A DNA stretch of 64,000 nt from Limnoperna fortunei. Its lineage: Eukaryota > Mollusca > Bivalvia > Mytilida > Modiolidae. Below the pieces are notes generated by a model. The model was not told the origin of the DNA and searched no databases. It was given only the letters and a program-made list of their open reading frames with translations. Position numbers and translations under genes: made by a program. This document shows positions 53,961 to 64,000 of the stretch, piece after piece. Numbering within the stretch: position 1 is the stretch's first letter; each line of letters begins with the position of its first letter. The stretch spans positions 82,721,756-82,785,755 of the forward strand of contig OX104112.1 in assembly GCA_944474755.1 (NCBI GenBank), read 5' to 3'.

Positions 53961-56900
53961 GTCTTTTCTTTTTTTTTTCCTTTTTTTTGTTTTTGTAATT
54001 CCTCAGAGTTTTAATGAAATGTTCATCTAACATTGATAAGATCTCTATCTACGGTGTAGAATTTTACTTTGACTATTTGTTTAATGATTTGTTTATCGTG
54101 TTATATTACTAAAATAAACCTGTAAAAAAATCGTGTTGTTTTTATATCAAGTTCGATTCTAAATAGGTACGATCTGATTTTATGATATGCAAAATGACAT
54201 ACTATGATAAGAAGTAAGATTGCTACATCAAAAATTTAAGACAAGTGTTGTATTGTGACTCTGCGGTTTGATATATACTTTATAAACATCAATACTGACT
54301 TGTAATCAGCTTGTTGACTACACAGACTTAAAGATGGTAAGACATCAACAATTCACATTTTTTGAAAATAAAAAAGAAACTTTAGGGAGAATTGTGTGTA
54401 CAAAAATGCATAAACTTTCACTAAACCGCAACTAAAAGCTTTTTCTGTAAGTATTCTTTTAATTTTAAAAATACTGACTTTAAAGTTTTTATTTAGCCAA
54501 ATTTAGTTTTTATAACCCTAGAGGTCGTGTTATTTAGATATATAATGACATACAAGGTTGTTATATTTGAACAATAATTGCATTTTGAACTTTTTTGGAA
54601 GCAGCAAAATAAAAAGGGGACTGTATTTTCGCAGTTGTGAATATACACCTAATTCAATTATTTACTGAATTGTGCAAATGCACTTTAAACTGTTTGTATT
54701 AATCGAATTGTGTAAATGTACTTTACCTAGTTTTTTATTACTTTGTTCGTTAACAGATGTACACTGGTTTACTTTATCTAAGAAGATATTTTATTTAGTT
54801 TGTTTTACTTTTTGCTGTTTGTGCTTTCTATTAACCACCACGGTGATGAAATCTGTAACTTAATAGAGTTAATTTAGTTAAACATGAATTTGAACGTTTC
54901 CGTATTACAGCTTATTCAAATCAATAAATTATTGCAACTAAATTTTTGTCTTTTATAACTCTTTTCTGAATTAACTTTAAAAGGTTTGAATTATTCTGAT
55001 CAAAAATAACATTTTAATGAGTTTAATATAACACTACAAATGTATGAGTAACGTTGATAATATTCGTGATGAACATGTTCACTAACAGATAAATAAGAAA
55101 CAAATATGTGAGATTTTTTGCTTTGTTTCGAGAGTTAACGACATTTGGAAAGATAGGGACAAGTGTGTACTGTTTAAAGTAACAGTAACAACAGATTTAG
55201 GAAGCTACATTACCAGACACACAGCGATCCCCACACCTTTAATTTACTCCAGGTAGTTAATTTTATAAAAGTAAATATCACAGCCAATAAAAAATAGATA
55301 ACTTTGGTGCCATACTGTCGATCGTAAGAAAAGGCTATCGTTCTAAAACAGGTATCTCTACGCAATATCATATTGGTCCTGGCGTCAAAGTAAATGCCAG
55401 CCAGAAGTCTTTAAAATGTGTAGTGCTTAGGGTATTTGTTAGAACAACTTTAGATATTTATATACGTAAACTGGAAATACAATCGAAAAATCATTACATT
55501 CCCTATAAAATTGATTGTTTATTTTTATACCAAATGACATTTTGCATCAAAATTAGTTATGTATGAATTTATTAGTGTGATTGTGTCTTTGAATATTCGT
55601 ATTATCTTTATCTCTTTTTAAATTATTGGAGATGTGCTTTTGTCGTTGTTTTTTGTTACACAATAAAATTCTCAATTATGCAAATATTATCTCATTTTAG
55701 ACATTTCTCCCAAGGGTAGTGATATTTAAAATATTTTTAATTTACTTTATTGTAAACATGTTATTGTAACTCATGACCATTATTATGTCTTATGTATCCC
55801 CCTTTTTATTCGTTTGCCATGCTTTTAAGATAAATAAATGGTTGTTTAGCTAGTAATCCGATAAGTTTATTGTCGGCATGTTACCTTAGCTTTGACAACA
55901 AAGTACGATTCGGCTGTCATCGTTCGCACAGAAGAGCATTGGAAACTACCAGAGGATTTGACATATATCAGAATTCGCATAACGATAGCATGGTTGTTGC
56001 ATCTTTCAATCTTTAAACATTAGTGGAACGTGTTTTATTTGATGTCATGAGAGATACAACATAATCTCGAAAAATCCGTCGTTTCATGTTCATAACCAGC
56101 ATGTTAGATGGTTAAACATAGATGTAGTGTACCATCTTTTTTTCAAATCCCATGTCAGGCTATAATAACAAAACTTTATGTAATATTTGATCTGTAATAT
56201 TTTCGTTTGATGTTTTATGTAGTGCTTGTGCTTTTAGTATACGATATCTTACCAAAACAATAAGGTTCGGAGGTAAACAGTGTTCAGTCTGCTATGGACG
56301 ACTTTAATCCTGAGTTATTAATTTGTAATGTTTTAATAACAAAAATTGTTTGTTGTTAAAGTATTTTGTTGATAAAAATAATATTTTTGTAATGCATAAG
56401 AATCTGAAGTGTAAAAACATTTGTAGGAGAAACTTGTGGTGGATTTGATACTAACATTTAGGATATAAGGTAATAATTAATTAAAGCGGATAAAGTCATT
56501 TCTAAGCTATTCATAATCATAGTATATGAATGTGTTGCCAATGTATAAAGCAAAATTTTCGCGTTCTTGATGTTTATATCAAATGAATATTTTTCCAAGT
56601 AATATGCAATAGCATCGATTTAGTCTCCTAAATGTTAATGATACCGAAAAAGGTTAATCTAATTTGATGTTTGCTTTTCTGTTAAACCACCTGATGCGTT
56701 TTTCCGATTGATCTGGCTTAAACAGTTACAAAAATCGACCATTGAGTCTTATTCATAACCCTTTATCCATTCTTAATATGAACTCAGTCTGTAAAATAAG
56801 ACAACAAAAATTTGTAATCGTTTGTTAAAATAATTTATCTTAAATTTGTTTGGTTTTTATATTTTATTACTAAATAATTTTTAATGTTTAAACATTTATT

Positions 56901-57234
56901 TTTTATTTGGGGTGTTATGTATGCAAATAAAATATCTTCAACGATAACAAGATTTAAATAATTTACTACGACAGACGCGCGTTTCGTCTAATCAAGTCTA
57001 ATCGGTGGTGAGTAATCCTTAAAAAGTTAAATTTAAAACATATAGATGTTGACATAGAGCTTTTATAATCAAAGTTCCAAAACGCTATACCATATCAGCT
57101 AAGTTATTCACACCTTGCAAATAAACAAATCGTAAGAGTACTTCAAATTATTTTCGAAGCTTTACACTGAAAATCCGTTCTTACTGGAATTAGATTGCAT
57201 GATACAGTGTTTAATGTGTCTGAGTATATTTATA
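53961..57234. other. AT-rich non-coding DNA
   Basis: Nothing recognised over 3.2 kb. The frame 54672-54863 (+) is hydrophobic because of T-richness and has no motif. Confidence 0.55.
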
Positions 57235-57352
57235 GGTTATTTACGTTTTTTGAAACGAGATGCGTTTTCTCGTTCATATGTCATCGAAGGGCGTCAGCCC
57301 TGAGATGAGATGACGAGAAATTGCATCGAGTTTCATAAAACGTAAATAATTT
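57235..57352. repeat. Foldback element with ~38-bp arms
   Basis: The left arm 57235-57273 (GTTATTTACGTTTTTTGAAA, then CGAGATGCGTTTTCTCG) is the near reverse complement of the right arm 57313-57352 (CGAGAAATTGCATCGAG, then TTTCATAAAACGTAAATAA). Mismatches are few. The loop is GC-richer and contains GGGCGTCAGCCC, itself palindromic at its edges. It resembles the 38.0-kb hairpin in design but not in sequence. Confidence 0.82.
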
Positions 57353-57375
57353 GTTTATCGCTGTTTGTAACATTG

Positions 57376-57436
57376 TGACGTCATAATGTTACGTAACGAC
57401 GTCTTGACAGCGAGCTGAGATGGGCCCATCTCAAGC
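57376..57436. repeat. Palindrome cluster (TGACGTCA and GAGATGGGCCCATCTC)
   Basis: TGACGTCA occurs at about 57377, a near-palindromic GTTACGTAAC follows, and a perfect 16-bp palindrome GAGATGGGCCCATCTC lies at about 57416-57431, extended by AGCT on the left and AAGCT on the right. It may be part of the neighbouring foldback element. Confidence 0.75.
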
Positions 57437-57808
57437 TAGTAGAGTGATATGGAATATTATCGCACACAAAGATCAAAGGAAAATACTGCAAAAAAGCGAT
57501 AAAACCTTATTTAGATGAAGTATGCATTTCCTGAATGTCTTAGAAGAACCTCAAAGACATCAGAGGAACCATTTTGTCAAAAATATTACATGTATTTTCG
57601 TTCTGGCATAACATCTTCTACGATCACTAAACAATTATGTGTAATACAACACGCACAATCGTGAAATAATCTGTAGCATAGAAAGAATTACATATGAGAA
57701 ATAAAACAAATATCATCTTGAAATACTACGTATAGTGTAAAAATTAATAAATCGCTCATAGTGACAAAATTAATTAATATTACAACTCGGCAGACTATGT
57801 ATACAAAC
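57437..57808. other. Non-coding DNA
   Basis: Nothing recognised. Confidence 0.5.
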
Positions 57809-59266
57809 TAGAGGCTCCCAGGAGCTGTATCGCTCACCTGAACCTGAAACCAAACAACCCCTTTTTATCCAGCTTTTCGTTGCTATAAGGAATTGTCCAA
57901 CACTTCTGCAAAAATCATTAATTTTGACCTTTTAAGGGAAATAACTCCTATAAGGTGGAGCTTTTGATGCTAAGAGGTCGAAGGGAGGTTCACTTCAAAT
58001 TTGCTGTACCTGTTATACTTTTTTAACTAGCAGTTGAAAACTCTCTCGACTCCCCCCCCACCCCACCCCTTTTTTCATTTTTTCTATTTTAAGCCAACGT
58101 AGCTATGTAGGTAGTCAGGTGTCATGATTTGCAAAATTTTGGTAGAGGACGTCCTAAAGATGATGTGTGCAATGTTTCAAAGCAGTCTTTTCATTGGTTA
58201 AAGAGGAGAAGATTTTTTAAAATCAAGTAAAATTGATTACAAAAATGTTCAAGGAGAATAATTCCTAAACGGTTCATCAGACAATCTTGACCCTAAGTCA
58301 TTTTTGTAGCCCTCATAGAGAGGAACAATTAAGCAATGCTAACTTTTTCTCTACTTCTAATAATTTTTAATAATTTTTAAGATTTTGAGGCAAAAATGTC
58401 AAAAATAATCAATTTGGACAATTAAAGGGCAATAACTCCTATAAGGAGTCATCATACAACTTCAACCCAATGGAGTGTTTCGTAGAGCTTTTGATGCAGA
58501 TGAAGGCATATCTTTTCGGTTTTCCTGTATCTGTTACACTTTTTTAAATATAAGCGAAAAACTGTATTTCCCCCCCCCCTCCGTCCTATATTTAGCCATG
58601 GTTGCCATGTTGATTAATCCGCAGCCATGGTTGGTACAAACTTGGTTAATGAGGACATTTGACGGATGATGTGTACAAAGTTTCAAAGCAGTACTTTCAG
58701 TTGTTTCAGAGGAGAAGATTTTAAAAAATCAATTAAAACCGATTAATCAGACAATCTTGACCCTTAAGTCATTTTTGTAGCCATCATAGAGCAGAACAAT
58801 TAAGCAATGCTAACTTTTACTCTAGTTCTAATAATTTTCAAGATTTTGAGGCAAAAATGGCAAAAATCATCAATTTTGACAATTAAAGGGCAATAACTCC
58901 TACAAGGAGTCATTATACATCTTTGACCCAATGGAGTGTTTTGTAGAGCTTTAGATGCTGAAGAAGGAAGGCCTGTTTGGTTTTCCTGTATCTGTTATAC
59001 TTTTTGAACTATAAGCAAAAAACTGTATTTTGACCCCCCTGTTCTATTTTTAGCCTTGGCGGCCATGTTGGTTGGTCTGAGGCCATGATTTGGGCAAACT
59101 TGGTAGAGGATATTTTACTGATGATGTGTGCAAAGTTTCAAAGCAATCCCTTCAGTGTTTTTGGAGGAGAAGATTTTTGAAGAAAAGTTAACGACGACGA
59201 CGATGACGACGACGGACGCCAAGTGATGGCAATAGCTCACCTGACCCTTCGGGTCAGGTGAGCTAA
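57809..59266 (+). mobile_element. Internally repetitive element with terminal TTCG hairpin (Helentron-associated type suspected)
   Basis: The left end carries a small hairpin (GAGGCTCCCAGGAGC) and GCTCACCTG. Inside are two full ~460-490-bp tandem units and a partial third. The marker ATAACTCC lies at 57941, 58432 and 58893, with repeated GGAGTCATCATACA, GATGATGTGTGCAAAGTTTC, AGGAGAAGATTTT, CAATCTTGACCCT and CATAGAG..GAACAATTAAGC blocks, plus C-runs at about 58046-58068 and 58569-58580. The right end has an (ACG)n stretch, GGACGCCAAGTGATGGCAAT, then a near-perfect inverted repeat AGCTCACCTGACCC-TTCG-GGTCAGGTGAGCT followed by AAAAA. No coding capacity is seen; short frames (58475-58669, 59115-59300) are incidental. 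The layout resembles Helentron-associated non-autonomous elements, but the class is my inference. Confidence 0.72.
59227..59262. repeat. Perfect-stem terminal hairpin with TTCG loop
   Basis: AGCTCACCTGACC pairs with GGTCAGGTGAGCT; the closing C and G surround the tetraloop TTCG. In RNA, C(UUCG)G is an exceptionally stable loop. The same GCTCACCTG 9-mer occurs in direct orientation near the left end of the element (57831-57840). Confidence 0.9.
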
Positions 59267-60644
59267 AAATGCCATGTCTCATTGCGATAAATATATTCAC
59301 CGCTCACATTTGCATGCGAGATAAACATAATATTTATCTTCATATGTCCCCATTAATAGATATTGGTAAATCCTGACTTGTGACTACAATTGTTTAGTCC
59401 TATGCGTTTATTGTAACATTTATTCAATTTTAACAAAATTCCACCTTAGTATTTGGAATGACATTTTGTGGTCTGAAAGAACAATACATATTTCAAAATG
59501 AATCCAGAAATTAGAAAAAATTGACCACGTCTAAACTCTTTCTAAGGCTCTTGAAGCATCCCTATCTTGAAGGTTGAAGTCAGAAAACAGGATATTATCA
59601 TTTCTTCCGCTGGGCCAAATTACTCTTTATCTATCATATTTCATAAAATGTTTAATATAAATCTTTTTTCAAATATCTTTCTTTCTAATAAGCCCAAAAA
59701 GTACTAAAAAAGCAAGAAAAAAGGGCATACAACAAAATTACAAAGACATACGCTATTTTATTGGGGAACTATATATTCAATGCAAGAGCATTAATTGTGG
59801 TGTCGTAACAATAAATGCGTTGGATCAACTAGTTTTATCAGCCAATAAGAAAAAGTGTTTCATGAGAATTTTGGATCATTGTGGCCCTTTATGGTGATAT
59901 CGGCTGGAAATCATGTGTTATTTAGCAGTGGAGCAGTAAGTTTAGAAATTGGTCAAAACTGACAAAAATAAGTTATGAGAGTCTTAATTAATAATGTTCT
60001 GGGCTTAAGCTGGTAGAAATAAGAATTTTTAAAATTGGATACAGATTAAAAAGATTAAATATGGAATATGTATGGTTATATATGCTTATATATTAATAAT
60101 AATTATATACTTAGTTTTAAAAAAACACCTTTAAAAGTATCAAGACTCATGGACCAAATGATTTATTGTCAAACAAAAGCAAACTATGAACTAATAGAAA
60201 ATTTAGTGATATTATGGTGTTGAAAGTTATTTATTTTGTAATATGCTGTTAGGATTTAAGAGTGCATTTTGTATTGGATAAATAATACAGAGGCTAAAAC
60301 CGCGTGCTTATTAATTTTCCACTTCAGATAAATGGTTTACGAAATGTTATTATATGGAAGTAAGATAAATGTAGCTTTTTGTAATTTTACAGATATAAAA
60401 AGGTGTATTTAATTTTGAATGAACCCATTTATTATATAGCCAAAATATGCAAGATATTTTATTGAAACTTTTGTATATGTTTATTGTTATTTATTATTGT
60501 CATTTATTAGTCTCTTATAACTTTTTTTAGAGTTGCTCTTTTAAATAAATGTTTTAGTGTCTATGTGGTATTAGTGTAATATGAGGGGAAATTTTAATAA
60601 GGTATTTGTTGTCAATGTTGTAGTACGTGTCCAAGTGGAAGTGG
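59267..60644. other. AT-rich non-coding DNA
   Basis: Nothing recognised. Confidence 0.55.
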
Positions 60645-60877
60645 AAAGACCTAGGTGACCTAATGGTTAAGGTAGTTAGTCATATACTATTGACCACGTG
60701 GTCTGTCAACACTCAGGTGGCGGGTTCGACTCTCACTGCGGGTGTACTCAACTCTATTCTTAATCTACAAGGATTACCAGCTTTCCTACCGCAGGTCGGG
60801 GTTTTCTCCGAATTCCTCACCTAATAAACACTGGAGGCCATGAAAAAGCTGCAAAATTTCTGAAAGTGCTTAAAACT
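60645..60877 (+). repeat. SINE-A, full-length copy with best-preserved tRNA boxes
   Basis: GTGACCTAATGGTTAAGG (A-box region), TATTGACCACGTGGTCTGTC, GTGGCGGGTTCGACTCTC (B box GGTTCGACTC) and the CACTGCGGG arm form the tRNA-like head, closest to tRNA-Leu/Ser type by the GTGG..GAGTGG pattern seen in the other copies. The body has CTTAATCTACAAGGATTACC, CTACCGCAGGTCGGGG, CTAATAAACACTGGAGGCC, and the tail decays as GAAAGTGCTTAAAAC without a (CAAA)n run. The 65-codon frame 60627-60824 is SINE-derived. Confidence 0.88.
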
Positions 60878-63284
60878 GTTACATTATTTGCCAGATAACA
60901 ACATCTTAATGTCACTTTTGTAATCTTACACACACACTATCATTGTCAAATAATTATTTAATTAGGCGAACGAGACAAACATTTCATTAAAATGAATTGG
61001 GTTTCCTGTATTAATATCGTATGTTAAATGCTGTTCATTACACGTCAGTTTAAACTCGTTCAGAAATATATAGCCCGTCAGCAACACAATTATTTCCCAT
61101 CCCTAAAATATAATTACAGGTCATAAATCAAAGACCTTATCTAAACAAGATTTACGCCGTTAGTTCTATTCAATTGAACAAAATAAATAAAATACATAGA
61201 GATGGAGAACAATAATTGTCAAATGCTATAATGTACGAGTGTAAATAACTCTTTCCTTAAAACAATTAACTAAAACATGACGAATTTAAGACACGTAATT
61301 CTTTTACTTTGCAGCCAAAAGTCATAGTAGGCAGGCTCTGTTTCTAATAATGTGGTTGAAGCAACCAACCAGACATTTTTTCTTCAATTTATCATGCCAA
61401 TGCTTATGTTTCTTATTTCATAATGTACCTAAGATACATAACAGGTCTTAAATAGACAATGTATTGTATTGAAAAGGGACGATTCAAAAAAGTATTTTGT
61501 TTCAATTCAAATGTTTCCAATAATTACCTGTTTCTAAATTAGTTATTTTGTTAACAGAAACTTGTAAACATGAGTACATATTTAACTCAAAAGAAATGTC
61601 CGTTTGTTAAATTGAAAACATTTTCCAATAGCAAAAGTTGTGTTAAAGAACGCAGCGTATATAGGTCTCATGTAATCTGTCCTTGTTGGCGTTTATATGA
61701 ATATAGTACATGTAAAAGAGTTCACACTACAGCTTCTGTTCTGTCATGTATAGAGCTTGCGTACCGATCATTACGATTATGTAAAGATATAAACATATGG
61801 ACGATTCCGATGCTAATTTTTTCTTCTTTTAAATTTAGTGTATACAGTAGATGCTGAGGAAACAAATTCATTAAATACATCGCTTGGAAACGTTTCATCT
61901 TTTTAAAAGTTCTTCTTTAAACTTACCACTAATGAATTTTACCTTTTTCCACATAGTCTGTCAATGAAAATTTGGTCAAATTTAAAACATTAAATTCATT
62001 GTCTTTGCAAAAAGTAAGTGCGTGCTTTTCTTTCATCTAAATATATCCAGTACAGAGTATTAGGAAATACAGAACTGAGTTATTAGTCATATAAAGATGC
62101 CGATATCAGATTCATTAATGGACAGTAATTGTCAATTAAGAAAAGATAAAACGATAATTGCATACGGTCATCCGGAAACCTATACAAAAGCTTTACAAAA
62201 CGGATGTGTCTGAATCTTGTTGATAGTATTGGCACTATCGAGTTCGGTCTTAACTACAGCTAGTGTGCTTTAAATAGGAGGATGAGAGGTAAATTGAACC
62301 AAGAATAACGACATGGGGAATTCAATCCTGTCCGGAATAACAAGGCGACAGGATGCACTACATTTATGTTGAATTTTAATTGGGTTACTTGATGCCATTT
62401 TTGTTTGGTTTCATGATATACGTTTGACAATAATATAAATTTATGCTTTCGAACGACAGATAAGTTCCTCTTATGCGTCGGCTCACGACATATTATAATT
62501 GTTGCATACATCCGCCATTGATTAATGAAACAAGCTCCTTTAATCAAATTAATTCGTATGGACTGAAACATTTATACATTAGACATGTCCTTGCGAATTT
62601 CAGAGCATATGTACCGATTTTATCTACAGCATGAAAATATATCAAAACATCACTATTAATTAAAGATAGTTTCATAAATATTTGAATGTATATGTTATGT
62701 ACATAGCTTGTATCAAAGTCGAAATCGTAGCAAAAAAGCCGGGTCTGTTCATTCATGATCTGCTGATTAACTTCTGACTTGTACATGAACAACATGTATC
62801 TATGATAGGTATTGGACGTCCCTATACGAGTGTGTATTAGTTGCAGCAACAATAAAGCATTTTCACAGTAACGTGAAGAGAACAAGCCTGTGTACATTGG
62901 TTTTGCATTTTACAGTGTTAGGAAAAACGACAGATAACTAATTAAAAAATACAATAAAAATGTTGAATTACACGTAGTTAAAACAACAAGAAGACAAAGA
63001 TGTTTATACATGTACATGCAAGTTCAACCAATACCAGAAAAAACTCACAGTTACTGAAGCCGAAAACAACTCGAACGAGAAACAAACAGACCACTACAGC
63101 GAGCAACGCCTGTAATAAAGTTTTAAGTGTTGGGATGCAGGGTGAAAGAGTGGCCTATTATTATAAAGGATAGAGCAGTCGTTAGTTTAATACTGTTGCA
63201 AAAGTACAGACATAGATTTTTTTTATTCCAGGAAATTGTTTAGCATACATATCTAATTGACACCTCTTATAGCCGTTGAATTAA
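60878..63284. other. AT-rich non-coding DNA with two overlapping unassigned minus-strand frames
   Basis: The frames 62260-62571 (103 codons) and 62544-62897 (117 codons) overlap by 28 bp on the minus strand. Neither shows a recognisable motif, signal peptide or splice support; composition is ordinary for AT-rich DNA. I do not call them genes. A 95-codon plus-strand frame at 61570-61857 has several Cys but no pattern I recognise. Confidence 0.45.
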
Positions 63285-63488
63285 AATAAACCAACAATTA
63301 CACATTAATGTAAATATGATCGTAATTAGTTGAATAAACCAACACTTATACATTATTGTTAATGTTATCGTGATTGGTTGAATAAACCAACACTTTTACA
63401 TTATTGTAAATGTGATCGGGATTAGTTGAATAAACCAACAATTATACATTATTGTAAATGTGATCGTGATTAGTTGAATAAACCAACA
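63285..63488. repeat. 48-bp tandem array, four copies plus a partial
   Basis: AATAAACCAACA starts copies at 63285, 63333, 63381, 63429 and 63477, an exact 48-bp spacing. Each contains ACATTATTGTAAATGTGATC and GTGATTAGTTG with minor changes. The minus-strand frame 63396-63578 passes through because 48 is a multiple of three. Confidence 0.95.
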
Positions 63489-64000
63489 CAAGAGCCTCGC
63501 ATTTCTACCAGTTTCTAAGGCTCGTACAAATAAATTATATATTTTCTGAACTGTACGAATATTGTATATGTATTCCACTGTTTATATCTATTACGATGTC
63601 ATTTTAGAAAAATACGCATAATTTATCGACCTCTGCAAATGATGACGTATGTATTGATCAATTTATAAAACTGTAAACATATAACTTTGGGAATAAAAAA
63701 GATTTAAATCGACAAAAAGATCATTATCAAATTTGAAGAAAAAAGTCCCATGCGTCTCGTGTTGTTTCCGTTGACCGTTTTAGAACGCAATATAATAAAG
63801 ATACTAGTGACAAGTTGCATCCCTTATGATTTTCAATCCATCGTAAATCGTGAATGACAAATAACAGAAATAAATTCCAATATTACAGATTTAATTTTTG
63901 TTTCTAAAATATATATCACACCATCAACAGCATACTAGTACACAACGACGGTTTGTGTAATTAAACTTTGTGAGTTGGTATTCGCGGCGAAACACAAGAT
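63489..64000. other. AT-rich non-coding DNA at window end
   Basis: Nothing recognised. Confidence 0.5.

Noticed and set aside
62260..62897. Two overlapping minus-strand ORFs of 103 and 117 codons
   Set aside because: No recognisable motif, an overlap in different frames and AT-driven composition. They look like chance, although I cannot exclude a fast-evolving gene.

Overview
This window reads as nuclear DNA of an animal, most likely a bivalve mollusc. It is very AT-rich and mostly non-coding, and it has no operons or bacterial-style gene packing. It carries tRNA-derived SINEs whose body and tail (a ...GGCGTTAAAC... stretch followed by CAAA or ATCA repeats) resemble those known from bivalve genomes. 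The organism assignment rests on repeat style and on the type of receptor gene; I could not run a database search.

Only one intact protein gene is clear: 19990-21132 (+). It is a single uninterrupted coding exon for a 380-residue seven-transmembrane receptor of the sex-peptide-receptor / myoinhibitory-peptide (allatostatin-B) receptor family. An acceptor-like splice site lies 16 bp before its ATG, so upstream 5' UTR exons are probable. A 54-bp exon-like segment at 15969-16022 is one candidate. A separate, weak candidate first coding exon lies at 3461-3502.

The rest is a mosaic of decayed mobile elements. At 4601-5218 there is a PIF/Harbinger deletion derivative with long terminal inverted repeats, TAA target duplications and the N-terminal piece of a transposase. 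From 12 to 61 kb there are thirteen copies or pieces of one tRNA-headed SINE family (SINE-A here) and four of a second, longer family (SINE-B) with a related 3' tail. Retroelement debris includes a C-terminal LINE fragment at 40.1-40.7 kb, a LINE reverse-transcriptase fragment at 52.7-53.1 kb, and fragments of one possibly Penelope-like retroelement family at 45.4, 50.6 and 53.1-54.0 kb. Related 3' ends lie at 32.7 and 50.9 kb. Foldback DNA occurs at 25.7, 37.8-38.2 and 57.2-57.4 kb. A pair of about 240-265-bp inverted copies faces inward across 37.1-43.4 kb. A 1.46-kb internally repetitive element at 57.8-59.3 kb ends in a TTCG-loop hairpin and could be a Helentron-associated non-autonomous element.

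Tandem DNA includes a 29.5-30.0 kb array with a three-monomer higher-order period of about 163 bp, a 48-bp array at 63.3 kb, and several microsatellites, one of which appears to have grown from a SINE tail. No rRNA, CRISPR array or intact tRNA gene was seen. The long stretches between these features show no recognisable gene; most short ORFs there look random.
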